Below the pieces are notes generated by a model. That model searched no databases and had not been told where the DNA came from. It worked only from the letters and a program-made list of their open reading frames with translations. Shown piece by piece: positions 38,021 through 47,002 of a stretch of 64,000 bases of DNA. The position numbers and the translations under genes are program-made. Numbering within the stretch: position 1 is the stretch's first letter; every line of letters begins with the position of its first letter. The stretch covers positions 79,582-143,581 of the forward strand of contig NZ_JAKVIJ010000012.1 in the NCBI RefSeq assembly GCF_022760965.1, in the 5' to 3' direction. The DNA comes from Simplicispira sedimenti. GTDB taxonomy: Bacteria; Pseudomonadota; Gammaproteobacteria; Burkholderiales; Burkholderiaceae_C.

Positions 38021-39310
38021 ATGAGAAGCGCAATGCATGAAATGACAACCGATGTGGCCGTGGTGGGCGCAGGCCCTGCCGGCTTGATGGCCGCTCAGGA
38101 GCTGGCCCTGGCGGGATGGAGCGTGCACCTGTTTGATGCCATGCCCTCGGTGGGGCGCAAGTTCCTGCTTGCGGGCAAGGGGGGCATGAACCTGACCCAT
38201 TCCGAGCCCCTGGATCGTTTCATGCAGCGCTACGGCGAACGTGAGCCGCAGCTGGCTCCCTTGCTGCAGGCCTTTGGACCGGATCAGGTGCGGGCCTGGG
38301 CGCAGGGCTTGGGTATCGAGACTTTTGTCGGCACCTCAGGCCGCGTGTTTCCGGTGGACATGAAGGCCGCGCCCCTGCTGCGCGCGTGGCTGCACCGGCT
38401 GCGCGGGTTGGGGGTGCACTTTCACATGCGCCACCGCTGGCAGGGTTGGGATGGGCAGGGCCGCTGGTGCTTTGCTTCACCCCAGGGCGACGTGGCGCTC
38501 AGTTCGCGTGCCGTGGTGCTGGCCCTGGGGGGGGCGAGTTGGTCGCGTCTGGGGTCAGACGGTGCATGGTCGGTACCTTTGCAGCAGCGGCAGATTCAGG
38601 TGCGGCCGCTGCGTCCGGCCAATTGTGGTTTTGATGTGCAGAGCCCAGCGGCGCCTGCGCAAGCGTCGGGCTGGTCGCCCCACTTCGTGCAGGCGTATGC
38701 CGGCCAGCCGTTCAAGTCGGTGGCGCTGAATTTTGTGGATCACCAGGGCCGCCGGTTTGCGCGCAAAGGGGAGTTTGTGGCCACCGGCTCGGGCGTTGAG
38801 GGCAGCCTGATCTATGCCGTGTCTGCGCTGCTGCGCGATGACATCGAGGCCACAGGCCGTGCCACGTTCATGCTGGACCTGCTGCCCGACTGGACAGCAG
38901 CGCGCGTGGCCGCAGCGGTGGCCCACCCGCGGGGCTCGCGTTCATTGTCCAGCCACCTCAAGAGCCGCCTGGGGCTGGAGGGCATCAAGCTCGCTTTGCT
39001 GTATGAGCTGCTGACCAAGGAGCAGATGCATGATGTCCACATGCTGGCGCGGTCCATCAAGGCCTTGCCCTTGACCGTGGTGGCGCCACGCCCGCTGGAC
39101 GAGGCCATCAGCACGGCGGGTGGGGTGGACTTTGCTGCGCTGGATGAGCAGCTGATGCTGCATGGCATGCCCGGGGTGTTTTGCGCCGGGGAAATGCTGG
39201 ACTGGGAGGCGCCCACCGGCGGCTATTTGTTGACGGCCTGCATGGCCACCGGCGTGCAGGCAGGGCGGGGTGCCGTGCGTTGGCTGCAACAAAGCAAGGC
39301 ACAGGAATGA
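38021..39310 (+). CDS. NAD(P)/FAD-dependent oxidoreductase (YhiN/HI0933-like flavoprotein)
   Basis: A 429-residue flavoprotein. The FAD dinucleotide motif is VAVVGAGPAGLMAAQELALAG, followed by the family motif GRKFLLAGKGGMNLTHSEP. The C-terminal FAD-closing segment is GGYLLTACMATGVQAG. It matches the BaiN/YhiN-like HI0933 family of TIGR03862 type. Substrate is unknown; some relatives reduce bile-acid or dienone rings. ATGs at 38033 and 38042 are equally plausible starts. Confidence 0.87.
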   Translation: MRSAMHEMTTDVAVVGAGPAGLMAAQELALAGWSVHLFDAMPSVGRKFLLAGKGGMNLTHSEPLDRFMQRYGEREPQLAPLLQAFGPDQVRAWAQGLGIETFVGTSGRVFPVDMKAAPLLRAWLHRLRGLGVHFHMRHRWQGWDGQGRWCFASPQGDVALSSRAVVLALGGASWSRLGSDGAWSVPLQQRQIQVRPLRPANCGFDVQSPAAPAQASGWSPHFVQAYAGQPFKSVALNFVDHQGRRFARKGEFVATGSGVEGSLIYAVSALLRDDIEATGRATFMLDLLPDWTAARVAAAVAHPRGSRSLSSHLKSRLGLEGIKLALLYELLTKEQMHDVHMLARSIKALPLTVVAPRPLDEAISTAGGVDFAALDEQLMLHGMPGVFCAGEMLDWEAPTGGYLLTACMATGVQAGRGAVRWLQQSKAQE

Positions 39311-39392
39311 TGCGTCGCCAGGGTGCGCACCGGGTTGGAGGCAATTGAACTAAACTGGGCTCCATGTCCATCGCTTCCGCTGCAAAGACCCC

Positions 39393-40322
39393 ATGAGCAC
39401 CATTTCGACGGTGGTCTTTGCCGATCTCACGGGCAGCACCAGTCTCTACGAAACCTTGGGCAACGAGCGAGCTGCAGCGGTGGTCTCGCGCCTCACGCAA
39501 TGGATTGGGGAAATCATTCAGGCCCACGAAGGCCGGGTGGTCAAGAAGCTTGGTGATGGGGTGCTGGGGGTTTTTGAAAGCGCCAACCAGGCTGTCTTCA
39601 TGGCGGGCGAGATGTTGCGCAGCCACCAGTCGCACCTGCAGCGCTGGCCTGAGTCCGTGCGCATGGAGATCCGCTTGGGTGTGGCCAGTGGAGAGGTGCT
39701 GCAGGTCGATGGCGACACCTATGGCGACGCGGTGAATGTGGCCTCGCGCCTGTCCGAAAAGGCCGGACCCAGCGAGGTTTGGGTCAACGATGTGACGGCG
39801 GTGGATGCCGGTGTGGTGCCAGGCATTCGCTTTCGCAAACTGGGCGAATTCGACATCCGTGGCAAGACGGAGTCGCAGATGGTCTTTCTGGCGGAATGGC
39901 GCGATGTGGATGCCACCGACATGTTGACCATGCAGGCGGGCCTGAGTGCAGCGGCGCCCTTGAACGATTCGCAACTGGGCAGCATTCGCATCAGCTGGAA
40001 CGGGGCGACGCTGGAGTTCTCGTCGGATGAGGTGCCCGTGCAAATCGGTCGCGCCAATGGCATGCAGTTGTGCGTGCCCGACCCCCGCGTCTCGCGGGTG
40101 CATGCGCGCATTGACTGGCACCAAGGCTCATTCACCCTGACGGATCAGAGCAGCTTTGGCACCTGGGTCCTGTTTGAAGCGGGTGAAACGGCGGTCCCGC
40201 TGCGCCGCGATTCCTGCTTGCTGCATGGCTCAGGCAAGATTGCGCTGGGCATGCCCTTTGGTGCCGGTGCGCCGGTGCTCAGTTTCGTGGTCTCTGGCAG
40301 TAACATGCGCCTACAGCGCTGA
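39393..40322 (+). CDS. Class III adenylate/guanylate cyclase fused to FHA domain
   Basis: A 309-residue soluble protein. The N-terminal half is a class III nucleotide cyclase homology domain: metal-binding D11 in VVFADLTGST and D55 in KKLGDGVLGVF, and GDTYGDAVNVASRLSEKAG with the transition-state Asn/Arg (NVASR). The C-terminal half is a forkhead-associated phosphothreonine-binding domain (VQIGRAN...VSRVHARIDW...DQSSFGTWV). FHA-cyclase fusions suggest cyclic-nucleotide output tied to Ser/Thr phosphorylation. No kinase gene is seen nearby. The gene for an unknown protein follows at 80 bp. Confidence 0.88.
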   Translation: MSTISTVVFADLTGSTSLYETLGNERAAAVVSRLTQWIGEIIQAHEGRVVKKLGDGVLGVFESANQAVFMAGEMLRSHQSHLQRWPESVRMEIRLGVASGEVLQVDGDTYGDAVNVASRLSEKAGPSEVWVNDVTAVDAGVVPGIRFRKLGEFDIRGKTESQMVFLAEWRDVDATDMLTMQAGLSAAAPLNDSQLGSIRISWNGATLEFSSDEVPVQIGRANGMQLCVPDPRVSRVHARIDWHQGSFTLTDQSSFGTWVLFEAGETAVPLRRDSCLLHGSGKIALGMPFGAGAPVLSFVVSGSNMRLQR

Positions 40323-40402
40323 TTGGCGACGGGGGCCGCGCTGTCATGCCTCAGGGCTTGAGATTCTGAGACGCATCCGCCCAACGCAGCAGGAGGATCA
40401 AC

Positions 40403-41119
40403 ATGTTCAAACAACTGCGCAAGGCGCTGGGCCTTAGCCCGGAACCTGCTGCACAGCTGGGCGTCGTTACACCAGGGCAATTGGCCCAGTGGGCCGGTGC
40501 TCAGCGATGGGCTTTTGCCTTTGATGGCGAGCACGACCGCTTTGTGCTGCAGGGCCAAGTGGTGGAACACCCCTGGCGGCTTGAAAGCGGTGCGCCCTCG
40601 CGTGACTATATGCAGGGCACTGAGCTGCGGGTGCGCGCCGAGTTGGCGCTCAACCCCGACGCGCATGTCATGGTCATCAGCCGCGCTCTCAAGGAGGAAC
40701 TGGAAGGCCGGGTGTATGGCGCCATCACAAATAGCCTGCAAACCACCGTGGACCAAAGCCTGCCGCAGGAGATGCGCTGGCTGTCCATCTACGAAGAAAT
40801 GCGCTGGCCGCAGTTGCCTGCATCCTTTGTGCGTGCCTTTGCCGTGGTGGGAGAAGATCTGGACACAGCGCGCCACTGGGTGAATGCGGCCCTGGTGTCC
40901 CAACTGATGCGCGACCAGCAGCAGGCGCCACCGGGCCAGGCGCCGCTGGTGCTGATGGTGAGCGACGCCAGCGTGTCGCTGCGCATGCAAAGCAGCGGGC
41001 GCTACCTGCCTGATCTGGAATACGCCATGGGCGCTTTCCTGGCCGCGTGCGTGGTGGCTACGCACCAGCTGCCGCCTACGGTGGATGACCACGGGCCGTC
41101 TACCTTGCCAGTGACGTGA
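40403..41119 (+). CDS. Conserved hypothetical protein downstream of cyclase-FHA gene
   Basis: A 238-residue soluble protein with no signal peptide or membrane segment and no domain that I recognise. The N-terminus MFKQLRKALGLSPEP is basic and amphipathic. AGGAGGA lies ahead of the ATG. It follows the cyclase-FHA gene in the same direction, so the two may form a signalling pair. A strong bidirectional hairpin comes after the stop. Confidence 0.72.
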   Translation: MFKQLRKALGLSPEPAAQLGVVTPGQLAQWAGAQRWAFAFDGEHDRFVLQGQVVEHPWRLESGAPSRDYMQGTELRVRAELALNPDAHVMVISRALKEELEGRVYGAITNSLQTTVDQSLPQEMRWLSIYEEMRWPQLPASFVRAFAVVGEDLDTARHWVNAALVSQLMRDQQQAPPGQAPLVLMVSDASVSLRMQSSGRYLPDLEYAMGAFLAACVVATHQLPPTVDDHGPSTLPVT

Positions 41120-41129
41120 CTGCCACACC

Positions 41130-41166
41130 CTCCCCTCCCGGATCGCAGAGCGATTCGGGAGGGGAG
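41130..41166. terminator. Long bidirectional terminator hairpin
   Basis: A 17-bp stem with one mismatch (CTCCCCTCCCGGATCGC against GCGATTCGGGAGGGGAG) and an AGA loop. It lies between the convergent hypothetical and acyl-CoA dehydrogenase genes. There is no clear T-run on either strand. Confidence 0.65.
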
Positions 41167-41273
41167 ACGCTCCCAGCGCGGGGGGGCGACCCTTGCGCGG
41201 GAGTCCTGGCCTGTGTCACGCCCTGTACTGCGCTGCAGGGATACAGGCAGGCGCCAGTGCAGGCCAATGACGC

Positions 41274-42530
41274 TCAGTGCGCAGCCTTGGGCTTGGGGGC
41301 CATGTACTTGCCCAGTTCCCACTTGGCGATGGCATTGCGGTGCACTTCATCCGGGCCGTCGGCAAAGCGCAGTGTGCGCGCCTGGGCGTAGTTGAAAGCG
41401 AGCGGGAAGTCGTCGCACATGCCGCCGCCGCCGTGGGCCTGGATGGCCCAGTCGATCACCTGGCAGGCCATGCTGGGCGCCACCACCTTGATCATGGCGA
41501 TTTCGGTCTTGGCGACCTTGTTGCCAGCCACGTCCATCATCCAGGCGGCCTTGAGCGTGAGCAGGCGCGCCATGTCGATCTTGCAGCGCGCCTCGGCAAT
41601 GCGCTCTTGCGTCACGGTCTGCTGGGCCAGCGGCTTGCCGAAGGCGACGCGCGAGATGGCGCGCTTGCACATCAGTTCCAGCGAGCGCTCGGCCAGGCCG
41701 ATCAGGCGCATGCAGTGGTGGATACGGCCAGGGCCCAGGCGACCCTGGGCGATCTCGAAGCCGCGCCCTTCGCCCAGCAGGATGTTGGAGGCGGGTACGC
41801 GCACGTTCTCGAACAGCACCTCGGCGTGGCCGTGCGGTGCATCGTCGTAGCCGAAGACGTTGAGCGGCCGCACGATCTTGACGCCGGGGGTGTCGGCGGG
41901 CACCACGATCATGCTTTGCTGCGAGTGCTTGGGCGCTTCCGGATCGGTCTTGCCCATGGTGATCAGCACCTTGCAACGCGGGTCCATCGCGCCCGATGTC
42001 CACCACTTGCGGCCATTGATGACGTACTCGTCGCCCTGGCGCTCGATGCGCGTTTCGATGTTGGTGGCATCACTCGACGCCACGTCGGGTTCCGTCATGG
42101 CAAACGCGGAACGGAACTTGCCTTCGAGCAAGGGCTTGAGCCAGGCTGCCTTGATGGGCTCGGAGCCGTAGCGGGCAATGGTCTCCATATTGCCGGTGTC
42201 AGGCGCCGAGCAGTTGAATACTTCGCTGGACCACAGCACGCGGCCCATGATTTCGGCCAGGGGGGCATATTCGGCGTTGGTCAGTCCGGCACCGTGGTAG
42301 CCCGACGCTTCGGCCGTGTCCACCGGCAGGAACAGGTTCCACAGCCCGGCGGCCTGCGCCTTGGGCTTGAGGTTCTCGATGGTCTGCAGCGGTGTCCAGC
42401 GCTTGCCGGCCGCCGTGTTGGCAGCCAGTTCGGCGGCGTACTGGCTTTCGGCAGGGTAGATGTGCTCGTCCATGAACTTGAGCAGGCGCTCGCGCATTTC
42501 TTTGGTTTTGGGGGAATAGTCAAAGTCCAT
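41274..42530 (-). CDS. Acyl-CoA dehydrogenase
   Basis: A 418-residue flavoenzyme. Residues about 1-130 form the N-terminal helical domain; the middle beta domain has the FAD-binding FAMTEPDVASSDATN and YVINGRKWWTSGA; the C-terminal domain has the conserved GRGFEIAQGRLGPGRIHHCMR and QAHGGGGMCDDFPL. It resembles the long-chain or ACAD10/11-type branch. It shares an operon with the APH-type kinase gene upstream (34-bp gap) and a Crp/Fnr gene. Confidence 0.92.
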   Translation of the reverse strand: MDFDYSPKTKEMRERLLKFMDEHIYPAESQYAAELAANTAAGKRWTPLQTIENLKPKAQAAGLWNLFLPVDTAEASGYHGAGLTNAEYAPLAEIMGRVLWSSEVFNCSAPDTGNMETIARYGSEPIKAAWLKPLLEGKFRSAFAMTEPDVASSDATNIETRIERQGDEYVINGRKWWTSGAMDPRCKVLITMGKTDPEAPKHSQQSMIVVPADTPGVKIVRPLNVFGYDDAPHGHAEVLFENVRVPASNILLGEGRGFEIAQGRLGPGRIHHCMRLIGLAERSLELMCKRAISRVAFGKPLAQQTVTQERIAEARCKIDMARLLTLKAAWMMDVAGNKVAKTEIAMIKVVAPSMACQVIDWAIQAHGGGGMCDDFPLAFNYAQARTLRFADGPDEVHRNAIAKWELGKYMAPKPKAAH

Positions 42531-42564
42531 GGGTTCTCCTAGAAAAAGGGGGTGAGCATGCTGC

Positions 42565-43650
42565 TTACGCGCGCTGGGCAAAGGCCCAGGCCATCTGGGC
42601 CAGGGGTCGTGCGCCGTCGCCGGAAGCCTTGGCCTGGGCGCTGGAGGCGGTGCCTGCCTCCACGCGCTTGGCAATGCCTTGCAGGATGGCTGCCAGGCGG
42701 AACAGGTTGTAGGCCAGATAGAAGTTCCAGTCGCTGGCCAGCTCTTCGGGGGTGGCCAGGCCGGTGCGTTCACAGTACTTGCGGATGTATTCCTGCTCTG
42801 ACGGGATGCCCAGTGCCGCCAGGTCCAGCCCGCCAATGCCCCGGAAATGCCCGGGCGGAATGTGCCAGGCCATGCAGTGGTAGCTGAAGTCGGCCAGTGG
42901 GTGGCCCAGGGTGGACAGCTCCCAGTCCAGCACGGCAACCACGCGGGGCTCGGCGGGGTGGAACATCAGGTTGTCCAGCCGGAAGTCGCCATGCACGATG
43001 GACACGCGGGTTTCGTCGCGCGCGCTGGCGGGCATGTGGGCGGGCAGCCAGGCCATGAGCTGGTCCATCTCGGGGATGGGCTGGGTGATGGAGGCCTGGT
43101 ACTGCTTGCTCCAGCGGCCGATCTGGCGCTCGAAATAGTTGCCAGGCTTGCCGTAGTTGGCCAGGCCCTGCTGCGCAAACTTGACGCTGTGCAGCGCCGA
43201 GATGACGCGGTTGGTTTCGTCGTAGATGGCGGCGCGCTCGCTCGGCTGCATGCCGGGCAGGGACTGGTCCCACAGCACGCGGCCCTGCATGCACTCCATG
43301 ATGTAGAAGGCGCGGCCGATGATGGACTCGTCCTCGCACAGAGCGTACATGCGCGGCACGGGGACATCAGTGCCCTGCAGTCCGCTCATCACGGCGAACT
43401 CACGCTCAATGGCGTGGGCCGAGGGCAGCAGCTTGGCCACCGGGCCGGGTTTGGCGCGCATCACATAGCTCTGGCGCGGGGTGATGAGCTTGTAGGTGGG
43501 GTTGGACTGCCCGCCCTTGAACATCTCGACGCTCAGGGGGCCCTCGAAGCCCTCCAGGTTTTGCTGCAGCCAGGCGCTGAGTGCGGCGGTGTCGAAAGCG
43601 TGCTGCTCAGAGACAGCGCGGGTGCCGATGAAATGGTCGAAATTGCTCAT
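42565..43650 (-). CDS. APH-type phosphotransferase (ACAD10/LvaA-like kinase)
   Basis: A 361-residue aminoglycoside-phosphotransferase-fold kinase. The catalytic loop is VHGDFRLDNLMF (HGDxxxxN), and the metal-binding DWE is in VAVLDWELSTLGHP. GGQSNPTYKL is the ATP-binding loop. Close relatives are the kinase half of ACAD10/11 and LvaA-type enzymes, which phosphorylate 4-hydroxyacyl-CoAs before an acyl-CoA dehydrogenase acts; the adjacent gene is just such a dehydrogenase. Substrate identity is inferred from context. The Crp/Fnr gene ends 8 bases upstream. Confidence 0.85.
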   Translation of the reverse strand: MSNFDHFIGTRAVSEQHAFDTAALSAWLQQNLEGFEGPLSVEMFKGGQSNPTYKLITPRQSYVMRAKPGPVAKLLPSAHAIEREFAVMSGLQGTDVPVPRMYALCEDESIIGRAFYIMECMQGRVLWDQSLPGMQPSERAAIYDETNRVISALHSVKFAQQGLANYGKPGNYFERQIGRWSKQYQASITQPIPEMDQLMAWLPAHMPASARDETRVSIVHGDFRLDNLMFHPAEPRVVAVLDWELSTLGHPLADFSYHCMAWHIPPGHFRGIGGLDLAALGIPSEQEYIRKYCERTGLATPEELASDWNFYLAYNLFRLAAILQGIAKRVEAGTASSAQAKASGDGARPLAQMAWAFAQRA

Positions 43651-43658
43651 GGATGGGG

Positions 43659-44378
43659 TCAGTGATCGGTGTCGATGATGTGCATGAGTGCGTCACGGTC
43701 GCGCACAAACAGGCCGCCCGGCTCGATGCGGATGATGTCCTCGCGCTCCATGGCCTTGAGCTCCTGGTTGACGCGCTGGCGCGAGGCGCCCAGCAACTGG
43801 GCCAGTTCTTCCTGTGCCAGTTGCAGGCCTATGCGCATCTCGTCGCCATGCGCCAGGCTGGGAATGCCATAGCTGCGCACCAGGTGCAGCAACTGCTTGG
43901 CCAGGCGTGCCCGCAGGGGCAGGGTGTTGAGGTCTTCCACCAGGCCGTAGAGCTGGCGAATGCGCCGCGCATGCAGGCGCAGCAGGGCTTCGTACAGCTC
44001 CACGTGCTGGGCCAGGATCTTTTTGAAATCGGCCTTGGCCACACCCAGGATGGTGGTGTCGCCGTGGGCATAGGCATCGTGCGTGCGCCGGTCGCCGTCG
44101 AAGATCGCCACGTCGCCAAACCAGATGCCCGGCTCCACATAGGTTAGCGTGATCTGCTTGCCTGAAATGGAGGTCGAGCTCACCCGCACCGCACCCTTGG
44201 CGCAGGCGATCCACTCCTCGGGCGGATCGCCGCGTGCGGCGATCAGGTCGCCGTCCTTGAAGCGTTTGACGTAGGCGCATCGCAGGATGTCGTGTCGAAG
44301 TGAAGGGGACAGGGTTGAGAACCAGCGGCCTGCATTGATTGCAGCGCGTTCGTCGATGGTAAGAATCGGATCGTCCAT
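43659..44378 (-). CDS. Crp/Fnr-family transcriptional regulator
   Basis: A 239-residue regulator with an N-terminal cyclic-nucleotide-binding fold (DGDLIAARGDPPEEWIACAKG, EPGIWFGDVAIFDGDRRTH) and a C-terminal winged helix (LAQEELAQLLGASRQRVNQE). No iron-sulfur cysteines are visible. It is the first gene of an apparent operon with the kinase and acyl-CoA dehydrogenase genes and may control them. Confidence 0.9.
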   Translation of the reverse strand: MDDPILTIDERAAINAGRWFSTLSPSLRHDILRCAYVKRFKDGDLIAARGDPPEEWIACAKGAVRVSSTSISGKQITLTYVEPGIWFGDVAIFDGDRRTHDAYAHGDTTILGVAKADFKKILAQHVELYEALLRLHARRIRQLYGLVEDLNTLPLRARLAKQLLHLVRSYGIPSLAHGDEMRIGLQLAQEELAQLLGASRQRVNQELKAMEREDIIRIEPGGLFVRDRDALMHIIDTDH

Positions 44379-44521
44379 GGTCTGTCTTGTGGGTGACTGG
44401 AAACGCGTTCATTGTCGCGTGCGGGACCGGCGCGGCGCATGGGGGTTGTCACCTGCGTGTCTGCGCGGGCGCGCAAGTGCATGCCGGGGCGCATGCCACG
44501 GCCATGTTTCAAGAAAAATAG

Positions 44522-44572
44522 GGCTCCAGCGCCCTTGATACATGCGCTGTAAGCTATCAAAAATATAGCAAT
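44522..44572. repeat. Dispersed palindromic repeat, intergenic copy
   Basis: GCTCCAGCGCCCTTGATACA, TGCGCTGTAAGCTATCAAAA, ATATAGCAA: the AGCGC-TTGAT-GCGCT stem and AGCTATCAA-ATATAGC tail match the dispersed family. It lies just after the 3' end of the crotonase gene. Confidence 0.55.
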
Positions 44573-44596
44573 GGCGGCAAGGCGCCGCAGCCTGCA

Positions 44597-45376
44597 TCAG
44601 TGCCAGTGTGGCGTGCGCTTGTCCAGAAACGCGGCGATGCCTTCGCCCGCGTTGGCGTGTGTCAGGTTGCGCAGGAAGTGCGCGCGTTCCAGGTCGAGCT
44701 GGGCGCTCAGCGGCTGGTGCGCGGCCTCGTCCAGCAGTTCCTTGCAGCTGGCCAGGGCGTTGGGTGCGCGGCCATGCAGCGTGTCGGCCAGATCGAGGGC
44801 TGCCTGCAGCGCTTGCCCCGTGTCGGCCAGGCGGTTCACCAGACCCAGCGCATGCAGGCGCTCGGCCTCCACCAGATCGCCGCACATCAGCAGCTCGGCG
44901 GCCAATGCGCGGGGCAGGGCGCGCGCCAGGTGCCAGCTTGTGCCGCCGTCGGGCGAAAGCCCCACGCGCGCATAGGCCGTGGCAAAGCGTGCGCTGCGTG
45001 CGGCCACGACGAGGTCGCAGGCCAGCACAAGCGCCAGCCCGGCCCCGGCGGCACTGCCTTCAACGGCCGCGATCACTGGCTTGGGGTAGGTGCGGATGGC
45101 CTCGATCCAGTCGTGCAGGGCGGTGATGCTGGCTTGCTGCGCGGGCAGGTCTTGTACGCGCTGTGTTTGCAGCCGTTGCAGGTTGCCCCCGGCGCTGAAC
45201 ACGCCGCCTTCGCCCGTGAGCACCACGCTGCGCACCTCGGCATTGCGTTCGGCGCTGCCCAGTGCCTCAATGCCTGCGGCATAGATGGCGGGGTCCAGCG
45301 CATTGCGCAGGCCGGGGTTCGAGAGGGTCAGGACCAGGGTCTGGCCGTGGCCGGTGCTGCGGAGTTCTGCGGACAT
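44597..45376 (-). CDS. Enoyl-CoA hydratase/isomerase family protein
   Basis: A 259-residue crotonase-fold enzyme. Oxyanion-hole motifs are FSAGGNLQ and GSAAGAGLALVLACDLVVAA. At the position of the second hydratase glutamate lies ARVGLSPDGGTSW, with Asp, as in isomerases and ring-opening oxepin-CoA hydrolase relatives. It follows a PaaH-type dehydrogenase gene (29-bp gap), so aromatic phenylacetate-type or general beta-oxidation roles are both possible. Confidence 0.85.
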   Translation of the reverse strand: MSAELRSTGHGQTLVLTLSNPGLRNALDPAIYAAGIEALGSAERNAEVRSVVLTGEGGVFSAGGNLQRLQTQRVQDLPAQQASITALHDWIEAIRTYPKPVIAAVEGSAAGAGLALVLACDLVVAARSARFATAYARVGLSPDGGTSWHLARALPRALAAELLMCGDLVEAERLHALGLVNRLADTGQALQAALDLADTLHGRAPNALASCKELLDEAAHQPLSAQLDLERAHFLRNLTHANAGEGIAAFLDKRTPHWH

Positions 45377-45405
45377 GGGGCGGTCGGTTCAATGGGGTTG
45401 GTGCT

Positions 45406-46929
45406 TCATTCTTCCACGTGCTGCAGGCTCAGCCCCAGCGCACCGCGGCGGCGCAGCCAGGGGCTGGGGCGGTAGCGCGGGTCACCGTACACCGTTTGCA
45501 GGTTGAACAGAACTTCCAGCACATTGGTGGGACCCCAGCGGTCGCCCATGGCCAGTGGCCCCAGGGGGTAGCCCAGGCCCAGGGTGACGGCGGCCTCCAA
45601 GTCGCGCGGCGTGCAGATGCGGCGCTGGCAGATGTCGGCGGCGATGTTGACGATGCAGGCCACCACGCGCTGCGTGACAAAACCGCCGCTGTCGCGCACC
45701 ACGCTCACGGGCTTGCCGTCGCGTGCCAGCAGCGCGTGGGCCGCGGCGCGGATGTCGCTGCGTGTGGTGGGGTTGGTGGCCAGCACCCGGCGCTGGGTGG
45801 AGGCCTCGTCGATGAGCATGTCGATGCCGATGGTGCGCGCCGGGTCCAGGCGTTCGACCACGGCCACGGTGGTCACGTCAAAGCCCAGCGGTGCCACCAG
45901 GATGAGGGCGCCAGCGGACGGTGCGGCACCGGTTTCGATGTCTGCGCCCAGGTTCTTGAGCAACTGATAGATCTCGGCGCGCCGCGCTGCGCGGGGCGAT
46001 ACCCACACGGGCGGCACACTGTCCACCTGCGGCGCGGGGGGCTCGGCGGGCTGCTGGGCTGTGCCATCCGTGTAGCGGTAAAAGCCCTCGCCCGTCTTGC
46101 GCCCCCACAGGCCACCGGCCAGGCGCTGCGCTGTCGTCACGCTGGGACGAAAGCGGGGCTCTTCGTAGAACTGGTGGTAGATCGACTCCATCACTGGGTG
46201 CGAGACGTCCAGCCCGGTCAGGTCCATCAGCTCGAAAGGCCCGAGCTTGAAGCCGGCCTGTTCGCGCAGGATGCGGTCCACCGTGGCACAGTCGGCCACG
46301 CCTTCCTCGACGATGCGCAGGGCCTCGGTGGTGTACCCCCGGCCCGCGTGGTTGACGATGAAGCCCGGCGTGTCCTGCGCGCGCACCGGTGTGTGGCCCA
46401 TGGCACGCACCAGCGCATCGAGCCGCTCGCACACCGCCATGTCGGTGCGCAGGCCGGGCACGATTTCCACCACCTTCATCAGCGGCGCAGGGTTGAAGAA
46501 ATGCAGCCCGGCAAAGCGCTCGGGGTGCTGCAGCTGGGCGGCCAGCGCGGTGACCGACAGCGATGAGGTGTTGGTGGCCAGTACCGCCTGGGCAGGCAGC
46601 AGGGTCTCCAGGTCGGCAAACAGGGCCTGTTTGGCGTCCGCACGTTCGACTATGGCTTCGACCACCAGGTCGCAGCCCGCCAGCGCTGACAGGCCGTCCA
46701 CAGCCTGCAGTTGTGTGGTCCATGTGTGTGCCTGTGCTGCGCTGATGCGATCGCGTGCCTGGGATTGTTGCCAATATGCAACAATGGTGCTGCGCGCGGC
46801 TTCGGCGGCGCCGGGCTGCGCATCCAGCAGCACAACCCGGCAACCCGCCTGAGCGGCCAGTTGTGCAATACCCCGGCCCATGGCGCCAGCGCCCACCACG
46901 CCAACGGTCGAAAATGAGTGGTTTGTCAT
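45406..46929 (-). CDS. 3-hydroxyacyl-CoA dehydrogenase (PaaH type)
   Basis: A 507-residue NAD-dependent dehydrogenase with the Rossmann motif VGVVGAGAMGRGIAQLAAQAG (in part), SSLSVTALAA and LHFFNPAPLMKVVEIVPG with the catalytic His/Glu pair. It has two C-terminal 3HCDH domains (about 190-280 and 415-500), the PaaH/PaaC plan rather than the ~290-residue Hbd plan. The ATG giving MTNHSFSTVG is used. It oxidises 3-hydroxyacyl-CoA and is paired with the crotonase downstream. Confidence 0.92.
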   Translation of the reverse strand: MTNHSFSTVGVVGAGAMGRGIAQLAAQAGCRVVLLDAQPGAAEAARSTIVAYWQQSQARDRISAAQAHTWTTQLQAVDGLSALAGCDLVVEAIVERADAKQALFADLETLLPAQAVLATNTSSLSVTALAAQLQHPERFAGLHFFNPAPLMKVVEIVPGLRTDMAVCERLDALVRAMGHTPVRAQDTPGFIVNHAGRGYTTEALRIVEEGVADCATVDRILREQAGFKLGPFELMDLTGLDVSHPVMESIYHQFYEEPRFRPSVTTAQRLAGGLWGRKTGEGFYRYTDGTAQQPAEPPAPQVDSVPPVWVSPRAARRAEIYQLLKNLGADIETGAAPSAGALILVAPLGFDVTTVAVVERLDPARTIGIDMLIDEASTQRRVLATNPTTRSDIRAAAHALLARDGKPVSVVRDSGGFVTQRVVACIVNIAADICQRRICTPRDLEAAVTLGLGYPLGPLAMGDRWGPTNVLEVLFNLQTVYGDPRYRPSPWLRRRGALGLSLQHVEE

Positions 46930-47002
46930 GCGGTTATCACTATCTCGGTGTCGATAGATTTTGTGCAAGAATCGGCAGCTACTTTTGCAAAAGAATGTAA
47001 GC

